This document shows positions 1 through 5,726 of a stretch of DNA of 20,736 bases, in pieces. A model generated the notes under the pieces. It was given only the letters and a program-made list of their open reading frames with translations. It did not search any database and was not told where the DNA came from. A program made the translations under genes and the position numbers. Within the stretch, counting starts at the first letter, position 1; the number at the start of each line of letters is the position of its first letter. Source of the stretch: Accumulibacter sp. (GTDB taxonomy: Bacteria; Pseudomonadota; Gammaproteobacteria; Burkholderiales; Rhodocyclaceae); the NCBI GenBank assembly GCA_031267455.1, contig JAIRZC010000270.1, positions 1 to 20,736 on the forward strand, in the 5' to 3' direction.

Positions 1-1256
1 CCGCGCGCTTCGTCAAACCATGCATTTTTCACTGCGGTACGCAGAAAAAATACCGCCAGGTCGGCTCCCGCCAACCAGTATTCGACTTGTGCCTGCAGGC
101 GTCTGCAAGCATCTTCGTCGCAACCCGACAATCCGTAGAGCGGCAATGTAGCCTCGTACCAGCAACGGGCCTTCATATTGTCCATATCGAACCCGAAAGC
201 CCAGAGCCGCGAATCCGGCGGCGATGTCCTGTAGGAAAGAACCCGTGCGCGTTGAATGCTCCTGCTCTTGGAGTTCACGCCCAAAACCCACGGCAACCAA
301 TGACGGTAACCGACCCCTCCCGGTTGTGGATGCACCGGCAACCACTCGCCCTGGCTTTCATAGTAAGGCGAAAAAGGATGCTGCCACGCCCCTTTGTAAT
401 TCAGCCCGTGCGGATGGGTAAAGAAGCGGCTGATCAGGCCCGGCGATGGACGTCCGCACAAATCGCAGTCGCCCGGCGCAAGGTTTTCCATATCGAGACG
501 AACACGGCGGGGTGTCGCCCAGAAGACATGGAACGGATTCACCTGAATGGGGGCTATCTGACCACTTTCGGTCTGGATGCCGCCGATATCCGCAAGCCAG
601 GGAAAGATGAAGCGTGGTTCCTTTTTATCGGGATCGCCCGCCGTTCCAAGAAATTTGTCGCGCTCGCAGATGTTGAGCCATAAATCGCGCCACAAGCACG
701 TCGAGTGCTGCGATACCAGCAGTGTCGTCAGCGGCCCGCCGCCCCGCAGTCCCGTCCGGATTCCAGCCCCGCCGGCGGGCGCGTTGGTTTGCAGACAAAA
801 GAGCGCCAATGCCGCGCAATGGGGACACACGCCTTTTATCCGGTTCCGCTTGATGAACAAATCGACATTGTTCTTCTGGGTCTTTTCACCAGGAGCTTCG
901 ATCAGCAGGGCAGCAACATTGTTTTCCGTCCCCGTATCGGCGCGCAGGCTGTAATCCTGCATGAAGCGGGCGCTGTCACCATCGAGGCGGAAATATTCCC
1001 GATAGGGCCGGAACCACTGCTCAAGCGTTTCGGCATCTGGAGGCGATTCCAGCATCCTCTTCCAGCCGATCGGGGAATTCATGGGCGTCGTCGTTTGGAG
1101 AAGACCGATGGTAAACTGCGCCAGCGCGCCGTTGAAGTCCGCCCTGTCGGCATCGAAGGCCAACACGTCAGGGTCGGAGATCTGTAGCGGGGAAATCCAT
1201 ATCCGGCCTTGATGGCGGTGAAGGACGGGCATCCAGGGATGGTCAATCAGGAACAC
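1..1256 (-). CDS. cas8e: Cas8e (Cse1/CasA), large subunit of type I-E Cascade; C-terminus beyond left edge
   Basis: Large subunit of the type I-E surveillance complex; in this family it recognises the PAM, helps open target DNA and recruits Cas3. I translated the minus strand from GTG 1256 and it stays open to base 3 (418 codons; the family is usually about 500 aa), so only the C-terminal part is missing. Family signatures visible: N-terminal LIDHPWMPVL (residues 3-12), a CPHC pair (144-147), the glycine-rich GIRTGLRGGGPLTTLL (165-180), LWRDLWLN (188-195), and FGFDMDNMKARCWYEATLPL further on. GTG 1256 is chosen because GGAG lies 7 nt upstream and the next residues fit the family N-terminus; an ATG two bases upstream is out of frame. 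The gene follows the DUF1016 gene after a 54-nt gap in the same frame. Remaining Cascade genes would lie off the left edge. Confidence 0.95.
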   Translation of the reverse strand, partial: MFLIDHPWMPVLHRHQGRIWISPLQISDPDVLAFDADRADFNGALAQFTIGLLQTTTPMNSPIGWKRMLESPPDAETLEQWFRPYREYFRLDGDSARFMQDYSLRADTGTENNVAALLIEAPGEKTQKNNVDLFIKRNRIKGVCPHCAALALFCLQTNAPAGGAGIRTGLRGGGPLTTLLVSQHSTCLWRDLWLNICERDKFLGTAGDPDKKEPRFIFPWLADIGGIQTESGQIAPIQVNPFHVFWATPRRVRLDMENLAPGDCDLCGRPSPGLISRFFTHPHGLNYKGAWQHPFSPYYESQGEWLPVHPQPGGVGYRHWLPWVLGVNSKSRSIQRARVLSYRTSPPDSRLWAFGFDMDNMKARCWYEATLPLYGLSGCDEDACRRLQAQVEYWLAGADLAVFFLRTAVKNAWFDEAR

Positions 1257-1310
1257 ATTTTTTCTCCAATGAAATAAGCCACGCCCCCGCCAATTACCGC
1301 GACGGCTGCC

Positions 1311-2361
1311 TTACGATCCATTTTTCAATAAAGACTTACGTAGCGCCACCTGCTCACGCGCGCTCATGAACAGGGTGTGAATCTTTTGCTCGAATACCCG
1401 CTTTTCGGGAAAGGCGGCCCAATATTCAGCCACCATGATCCCGTCCTTGTCCAGTTTCAAGAGTTCGATCTGTTCATAGCTCTTTTCGGCACAGAGAATC
1501 AGCCCGATAGGGGCGTTTTCGCCTTTCTGCCGTTCATAACGGTCGAGCCAGGCAAGGTAAAGCTCCATCTGCCCTTTGTGTTCCGCCTCGAATTTTCCAA
1601 GCTTTAATTCAACCGCCACAAGCCGTTTCAACCCCCGATGGTAGAAAAGGAGGTCGAGATAGAAATCCTCGCCGTCGACGATCATACGCTTTTGCCGGTC
1701 GACGAACGCGAAACCTTTGCCGAGTTCCAAAATGAAGCTTTCCAGTTCGCGCAGGATCGCGGCTTCGAGATCAGTTTCCAGATAACCGTCTTGAAGGCCC
1801 AGCATGTCCAGCAGGTAGGGGTCTTTGAAAGTACCCAGCGGAATGGCGGAGGCGCTTGTTAGTTGCGCGTTAGCGATTTCCTTGCGCTCGAAGGCTTTGC
1901 GGGCGATGATCTGGCGCAATGCCCGCTTGCCGAGCTGAGCGGCGGCCGCTTCCTTCAGGTAAAAAATCCGCGCTTCCTGCACTTTCAAGGGCAACACCTC
2001 AATGATGTGCGACCAGCTCAATTGTGTCGCCAACGGCGACACAATCTCAAAATCAGGAAACTGCTCGGAAAACTGCATCATGCGGCACAAATTGCGCGCT
2101 TCGAAGCTGCGTCCGTAACGGACCGACAATTGTGTTGCCAGTGACGACACAATCTGCCCACCGTATTCCGCGCGCAAACTCTTCAGCACCTCTTGCCGGA
2201 TGCGCCGACCCACATGCCAGTACAGTCGGACCAGCGCGCTACTAGCCGTTTGCGCCACGTGCGAACGCGCCTGCTCAATCAGGCCACAACAGTTCGGACA
2301 GCAGGTAATCGGCTTGTATAACCGCCAGTTTCGCTCTTTCGTCACGCTCCGTCTTCGTCAT
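1311..2361 (-). CDS. DUF1016 / YhcG-like PD-(D/E)XK nuclease family protein, N-terminus frameshifted
   Basis: The body (minus strand, GLIEQARSHV... to TAA at 1311) matches the DUF1016 family: an N-terminal helical/winged-helix part with LYWHVGRRIRQE, then a C-terminal PD-(D/E)XK-like nuclease core with FYLDLLF, VAVELKLG and GQMELYLAWLD. The acidic D and the E-x-K of the fold are present. The natural start appears to be ATG 2361, with a strong GGGGAGG 6 nt upstream, giving MTKTERDERAKLAVIQADYL. That frame stops at a TGA about 29 codons in, while the family sequence continues one base out of register from about 2285. The span is therefore not a multiple of three: one extra base near 2285-2289. 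A GTG at 2345 opens the second frame, but its first 20 residues look like frame noise. DUF1016 genes often sit in type I restriction-modification loci; placement between cas3 and cas8e is unusual. Frameshift may be real or a sequencing error. Confidence 0.85.
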
Positions 2362-2467
2362 CAATATCCTCCCCGGTTGATTCTGCTTCATCATCGTTCA
2401 GCATGGCGAGGTCGTCATCGCCCGCCTCGTCATCCGGGTCGAGCCAGCCAGCGATAAATATTATATA
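2342..2467 (-). pseudogene. 3' remnant of an acidic-tailed protein (possibly a type I RM subunit)
   Basis: A minus-strand frame open from 2467 to a TGA at 2342-2344 encodes a very acidic tail beginning AGWLDPDDEAGDDDL, with no start codon before an internal ATG at 2404. It overlaps the DUF1016 start (ATG 2361) by 20 nt, as expected for two genes of one operon. Upstream of about 2456 the sequence becomes AT-rich and non-coding, so the gene body is missing. I infer that a fragment of a foreign operon, perhaps a restriction-modification operon, was captured with the DUF1016 gene. The donor gene is not identified with confidence. Confidence 0.45.
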
Positions 2468-2469
2468 CT
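2441..2469 (+). promoter_or_regulatory. Candidate promoter for the solo crRNA
   Basis: TATACT at 2464-2469 is a good -10 on the plus strand; a poor -35 (GAGCCA) lies 17 nt upstream at 2441-2446. Transcription would start near 2476, 18 nt before repeat unit 1, and would have to cross the predicted Cascade target. The region 2455-2490 is strikingly AT-rich compared with its surroundings. Confidence 0.3.
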
Positions 2470-2488
2470 AGCTGCTGATAAGTATATA
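2460..2488 (-). promoter_or_regulatory. Candidate promoter for the DUF1016 cassette (and possibly cas8e)
   Basis: On the minus strand a perfect TATAAT lies at 2465-2460, with a 17-nt spacer to a weak -35 (TATATA, 2488-2483). Transcription would start near 2453, about 90 nt before ATG 2361, and could read through the DUF1016 gene into cas8e. The -35 coincides with the seed of the predicted Cascade target, so bound Cascade should block it. The -35 match is only 3/6. Confidence 0.45.
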
Positions 2489-2514
2489 GGTTGTAGTTCT
2501 TCATTATGATGAAG
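2480..2514 (+). promoter_or_regulatory. Predicted Cascade target site of the solo crRNA (AAG PAM plus seed)
   Basis: AAG at 2480-2482 is a canonical I-E PAM. It is followed by TATATAGGTTG (2483-2493), which matches spacer positions 1-11 (TATATCGGTTG) at ten of eleven positions. The only mismatch is position 6, a base flipped out of pairing in Cascade. Beyond position 11 the match fades, typical of regulatory rather than interference targets. Full Cascade footprint would cover roughly 2480-2514, overlapping the predicted -35 of a minus-strand promoter and the start of the crRNA unit itself. Confidence 0.6.
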
Positions 2515-2522
2515 ATGAACCG
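2494..2522 (+). repeat. Degenerate I-E repeat 1 with substituted stem
   Basis: In the 29-nt I-E register, positions 3-6 (GTTC) and 22-29 (ATGAACCG) fit the consensus. Positions 6-11 (CTTCAT) and 16-21 (ATGAAG) differ completely from the usual GC stem but are perfect reverse complements at exactly the places where the I-E hairpin lies, with a TATG loop. The structure is kept while the stem sequence is replaced. Confidence 0.65.
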
Positions 2523-2575
2523 TATATCGGTTGAAAAAATGATGCAAACGCGCGATGTTCCCCGCCTGAGCGGGG
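2515..2575 (+). ncRNA. Predicted mature 61-nt crRNA-like RNA (CreR/CreA-like)
   Basis: If Cas6e cuts both repeat units after position 21, as in I-E systems, the product is handle ATGAACCG (2515-2522), spacer 2523-2554, and the 3' hairpin part 2555-2575 with stem CCCCGC/GCGGGG (2560-2565, 2570-2575) and loop CTGA. This is 8 + 32 + 21 = 61 nt, the normal I-E crRNA architecture. The spacer begins TATATCGGTTG and matches a site immediately upstream (2483-2493). I infer a regulatory guide for Cascade, as known for CreA antitoxin RNAs and cas-regulating RNAs, rather than a phage-derived memory. Processing and expression are not shown by the sequence. Confidence 0.65.
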
Positions 2576-2583
2576 CTGGCGGC
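2555..2583 (+). repeat. Degenerate I-E repeat 2, 3' end lost
   Basis: Positions 2-21 read TGTTCCCCGCCTGAGCGGGG, a standard I-E repeat sequence with a 6-bp stem and a 4-nt loop. Position 1 is A rather than G, and positions 22-29 (CTGGCGGC) do not match the expected ATGAACCG. Those last bases would not be part of the crRNA made from this unit. Confidence 0.75.
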
Positions 2584-2604
2584 AGGCGATTCATTCGCCT
2601 GCCG
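2580..2604 (+). terminator. Perfect 10-bp hairpin at the cas3 stop; candidate terminator of the crRNA
   Basis: CGGCAGGCGA (2580-2589), loop TTCAT, TCGCCTGCCG (2595-2604) form a perfect 10-bp GC-rich stem followed on the plus strand by TATTTACT. It lies directly behind the crRNA-like unit and spans the cas3 stop codon. The T-tract is weak, so termination is plausible but not certain. On the minus strand there is no T-tract immediately after the stem. Confidence 0.4.
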
Positions 2605-5383
2605 TATTTACTACCATCAACCCGATCATCGGGTCATAGCGCCATTGAACCGGCTTTTCTGCCGTTCTCCCCCGGCCCTCCGGTTTGTCGGACCAGCCCT
2701 GCCAGACACCATCCGTCTTTTCCAGCATCAGCGGTACCGACCACTGCCCTTGGCCCGGCAGGCTTTCCAACAGGTCGTGCCAAGCCCGTCTCTGTTCTGG
2801 ATCGGTCGGCTCGATTCCACTCGAAATCAAGCGTCCCGGGACGGACAAGGTGCTGTAGGCCAATGCATGGCGAGCATTTTTGCGGGACTTCCGCGACCAT
2901 GGGCGCAAGCACCCCGCTTCCCAACAGACCAGAATCACCTGCACGCTTTTCTCGCCCGTGCGCGTCGGTGCTTTTGCTTCTCCCCACCAGTCGAAGCCTC
3001 CGTGCGTATAGCCGCCCCCCAACGAGAGTGTGTTCATCTGGGCCATACTGGCATCGGCATATTCCCGTCCTTCCATCCGCCTGGCATTTTCCTGAAATGC
3101 GTTTGGTAAAGTCACATCATCGCCGAACACCGCTTCAATCAGGTCGCGCGCATCGCACGGCATGGTCATTTTTTCTTGTTGCATGGCGCTGGCCGACAGC
3201 CACATCTTGCCGTGATCCTCATAGACCGCCGCCGTGCCGGGAAGTTTTGCACGGAGCCAATCCGCTTCCGGCGCTTCCGTCCAGGCGGGCCCGTAAATAT
3301 ATAATCGGGCTTCACCGCGCCGATCCGCGCCCTGTTCTCTCAATGGATTGCCTTCCTCGTCCCGGCAATGGCGCAGCAAACGGCCCGCGCGCTGGATCAG
3401 ACGATCGATCGGCGCGAGGTCGCTGATGACCAGATCCCAGTCCGCGTCCAGGCTTTGTTCGACGACTTGGGTGGCGATCACCAGTTTGCCACGCCGCTTT
3501 TCGGCGTTGCTTTCTTTGCCGAAGCATTCCAGGATGCGGGCTTCGATGGTCAGTCGGTCTTGCAGCGCAAAACGGGAGTGGAAGAGAATCAGATGCTCGT
3601 CATCGAGCCTGTCGCGGAATTTCTTCCACGCCGAGAACGCATCTCCGATGGTATTGCGCATCCAGCATACACACCGCCCGGCATCCAGGGCTTGATCGAT
3701 GACCTGCAGGACATCGGCTTCATCGCTCAGATAGCAAAGATACACGCCGCGCGAGACATCTTTTCGTGTGTCGAGCGGCGTTTCTTCCAGCACCGCCGGC
3801 GCGTCGCTACGCCAGACAGTCACCAAGGGGTAAGCTTCTTCCGCCAGAGGCGGCGCATCTTGCCCGCATCCGTGTGCAAAGGCGCGCAGAAGGGACTGCT
3901 TCATCCGGCGTGCCAGGGTTGCGGAGAGCAGGATGGCGCTGCCACCCGATCTGGCATGAAACTCAAGCAATACTTCCAGCACCTTTTGCATGTATGCGTC
4001 GCAGGCATGAACCTCGTCGACGATCAGCACTTTCCCCAGCAGACCCAGAAGCCGCAGCGACTGATGGCGGCTGTAGAGCACGGCGAGCAATGCCTGATCC
4101 AGCGTTCCCACACCGGCGGCGGACAGCAGGGCGCGTTTGTTGTGATCGGCCAGCCAGGCCGTGCAGCGCGCCGTGGCGCTGCTGTCATGCTGCCGGTAAT
4201 CCGGAGAGCAAGGTCCCGCCGGCACTACGGACGCAGCGCAGTCTTCCACCAATGCGCGGTGGCTGTGCGCGAGCGCGAGGCTGGCATCGCTGCTGAAAAG
4301 GCGCATATAAACTTGGGCGATGCGCCCATACATGGCATTGGCGGTCGCCATGGTGGGAAGCCCTATGAAAAACCCGTTTGCCGCTTCCGCCACAATCAGG
4401 CGATGCGCCAGCATGACAGCGGCCTCCGTCTTGCCCGCGCCTGTTACGTCCTCCAGCATGAACAACTGCGGATGAGCGGAAACTTCGGCCTCGCAAGCCC
4501 ACCGCTGTAATGGCGAAGGCGTCGCAATACCCGGAAACAACTGCCCGAACGCCTGCTCTTCGCGTTCGCCACGGGTCAGTGCGCCGCTTGCCGAGAGCGC
4601 CGCACGGGCGCATCGCCGGGCAATGCTCCAATACTCCTGCAAGGACATCCGGGTATCGCGGTAAGGAAAAAAATCCTGGTTGGACCCCAGCCAGTCCGCC
4701 AGTACGGTCAGGCCCGCGATCCACCAGGAAATCTGGCGGCTTCGCTGGATAAAAATTTCCGCATCGAGAAAATTGGGAAAATTGGCGACCTCTGACCGCG
4801 ACAAGAACAGCCCACGCAATTCGCGCGCGAAATCCCAGGCGGCCTTCGCATCATCTCTGTGAAAATAGCTTTGCCAGCTTCCGTTCAATAAAGAAGATTC
4901 CGGCGGAAGCCCATGGTGCCCCATGACGGCCTGCGTCCATGCATCGAGCAATTCGCTTGAAAGGAAATCACTGGCATCGCCGAACCATCGCTCCGAGGCG
5001 ATTTCCCCTTCCAGTTTCTGTTTCCAGAGCCACCATCCCAATGTGTCGTGGCGCTTGTCGTATATTTTGTGGGTTTCATGTTCATTACCCCACAGGTTTT
5101 GCACCAAATCCGGACGCTGCCCCTGAAAAGCCTGAGCGAATTTCCCCAGGTCGTGTAGCGAAAGCCAGAATGCCAGCCAGTCCTGGAATATTGCCCTATC
5201 TACAGATGGAAAATACGAGGTCAGCAAGCTGCCGAACGCTTTCGATCGAGCCAGATATTCGTAACCAACCGCCGCCACATCGAGGCAGTGGTAAACCAGA
5301 AAATGGCAATTCGTATCGTCGTCGTGCGTTTTTTTATCCGCCTTTCCCCAGTAAGACCAGTAACCAAGTTGCTCCGCCATCAT
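2591..5383 (-). CDS. cas3: Cas3, HD nuclease-helicase of type I-E CRISPR-Cas
   Basis: Effector nuclease-helicase that is recruited by Cascade to degrade target DNA. 930 aa from ATG 5383, close to the family's usual length. The N-terminal HD domain shows H32, the LHDLGKF motif (HD at 77-78), MGHHG (H156-H157) and D230. The SF2 helicase follows: Walker A DVTGAGKTEA (about 312-321), DEVH box (456-459), SAT motif (487-489), motif V IATQVVEQSLD (636-646) and motif VI QRAGRLLRH (664-672). A C-terminal domain ends in VVNTAGE. I chose ATG 5383 over an upstream in-frame TTG at 5398 because AGGAG lies 6 nt before it; an adjacent ATG at 5380 is also possible. All catalytic motifs are intact, so the protein should be active. 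Downstream on its strand come the solo crRNA (antisense), the DUF1016 cassette and cas8e. Confidence 0.97.
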   Translation of the reverse strand: MMAEQLGYWSYWGKADKKTHDDDTNCHFLVYHCLDVAAVGYEYLARSKAFGSLLTSYFPSVDRAIFQDWLAFWLSLHDLGKFAQAFQGQRPDLVQNLWGNEHETHKIYDKRHDTLGWWLWKQKLEGEIASERWFGDASDFLSSELLDAWTQAVMGHHGLPPESSLLNGSWQSYFHRDDAKAAWDFARELRGLFLSRSEVANFPNFLDAEIFIQRSRQISWWIAGLTVLADWLGSNQDFFPYRDTRMSLQEYWSIARRCARAALSASGALTRGEREEQAFGQLFPGIATPSPLQRWACEAEVSAHPQLFMLEDVTGAGKTEAAVMLAHRLIVAEAANGFFIGLPTMATANAMYGRIAQVYMRLFSSDASLALAHSHRALVEDCAASVVPAGPCSPDYRQHDSSATARCTAWLADHNKRALLSAAGVGTLDQALLAVLYSRHQSLRLLGLLGKVLIVDEVHACDAYMQKVLEVLLEFHARSGGSAILLSATLARRMKQSLLRAFAHGCGQDAPPLAEEAYPLVTVWRSDAPAVLEETPLDTRKDVSRGVYLCYLSDEADVLQVIDQALDAGRCVCWMRNTIGDAFSAWKKFRDRLDDEHLILFHSRFALQDRLTIEARILECFGKESNAEKRRGKLVIATQVVEQSLDADWDLVISDLAPIDRLIQRAGRLLRHCRDEEGNPLREQGADRRGEARLYIYGPAWTEAPEADWLRAKLPGTAAVYEDHGKMWLSASAMQQEKMTMPCDARDLIEAVFGDDVTLPNAFQENARRMEGREYADASMAQMNTLSLGGGYTHGGFDWWGEAKAPTRTGEKSVQVILVCWEAGCLRPWSRKSRKNARHALAYSTLSVPGRLISSGIEPTDPEQRRAWHDLLESLPGQGQWSVPLMLEKTDGVWQGWSDKPEGRGRTAEKPVQWRYDPMIGLMVVNTAGE

Positions 5384-5559
5384 TTTTGTCTCCTGCAATC
5401 GGGATCAAGCAATATCTTGTCATCGATTTCAATGTAAAAACCTTCGAGCCGACAGACCCGGCAAGGGGAATGGCACAGCTTTGAGGTAAAAGCGGCTTTC
5501 ACCGTCGCCGACGATATACTGAAAGGATGCTGCAGGAAAGCACAGGATTGCAAGTCCAT
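5380..5559 (-). CDS. Small Cys-rich ORF overlapping the cas3 start (59 aa, unknown)
   Basis: ATG 5559 to TGA 5380-5382, whose TGA lies within the paired ATGATG of cas3, so translation could be coupled. The 59-aa product has Cys at 6, 33, 37, 40 and 55, including KLCHSPCRVCRLEG, a C-x3-C-x2-C pattern that could bind a metal. It ends YIEIDDKILLDPDCRRQK. No good ribosome binding site precedes it. In the same frame directly upstream, a 30-codon ORF (5560-5652, also Cys-rich, ending WCACCR) stops at a TGA just before this ATG. No family recognised; it may be a decayed or spurious gene. Confidence 0.3.
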   Translation of the reverse strand: MDLQSCAFLQHPFSISSATVKAAFTSKLCHSPCRVCRLEGFYIEIDDKILLDPDCRRQK

Positions 5560-5726
5560 TCATCTGCAACACGCGCACCATGAAGGATTGCTGCACGTGC
5601 CCGACATCGAATCCCCAAGGAAACTCTGGCGAGGCAAGGTCTTTTGTTTCATGTCTCCGCTTATTGACGACGTTTATGATAACAGCATTGTACCGGAGCG
5701 CGATTTGTTCAGAGGTTCCCTTGCGC
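5384..5726. other. Region between the pilus operon end and cas3, no confident gene
   Basis: About 340 bp between the end of the pilus operon and cas3, which should contain the cas3 promoter. Besides the small ORF at 5380-5559, another minus-strand frame is open from 5737 to a stop at 5429 (about 102 codons). It has no ATG before 5581 and no ribosome binding site. Two overlapping protein-like frames suggest either remnants or chance. I see no convincing sigma-70 promoter, tRNA, repeat or terminator with a T-tract. Confidence 0.4.

Larger units (their letters stand above)
2494..2583 (+). CRISPR. Miniature CRISPR: two degenerate I-E repeats around one 32-nt spacer
   Basis: Read on the plus strand. 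Repeat-like unit 1 is 2494-2522, spacer 2523-2554 (32 nt, the canonical I-E spacer length), repeat-like unit 2 is 2555-2583 (29-nt register). Unit 2 carries TGTTCCCCGCCTGAGCGGGG, a typical I-E repeat core, but its last 8 nt (2576-2583) are diverged. Unit 1 keeps the 8-nt I-E handle ATGAACCG (2515-2522) and GTTC near its 5' end, while its stem sequence differs. Conserved parts are those of one mature crRNA; diverged parts are those Cas6e would discard. No further repeat lies one 61-nt period upstream or downstream, so this is a solo unit rather than an end of a normal array. It sits between the cas3 stop and the DUF1016 cassette, antisense to the cas genes. Confidence 0.75.

Noticed and set aside
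2343..2345. GTG 2345 as start of the DUF1016 gene
   Set aside because: No ribosome binding site at proper spacing, and the first ~20 residues look like an out-of-frame reading of the coherent N-terminus that starts at ATG 2361.
2560..2575. Reading the CCCCGC/GCGGGG hairpin simply as a cas3 terminator
   Set aside because: No T-tract follows directly on the cas3 strand, and the flanking bases, exact 32-nt spacing, and matching handle upstream fit a CRISPR repeat better.
2506..3426. Long plus-strand ORF starting inside the crRNA unit (ATG 2506)
   Set aside because: It has no ribosome binding site and is almost entirely antisense to the conserved 3' part of cas3; composition is that of a shadow frame.
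5384..5398. TTG 5398 as the cas3 start
   Set aside because: ATG 5383 has AGGAG at proper distance; TTG would put the ribosome binding site inside the coding sequence.
5512..5518. Second seed-like match of the solo spacer (TATATCG) upstream of cas3 on the minus strand
   Set aside because: Only seven bases match, the preceding triplet is CAG rather than a canonical PAM, and a 7-mer match is expected by chance in 20 kb.
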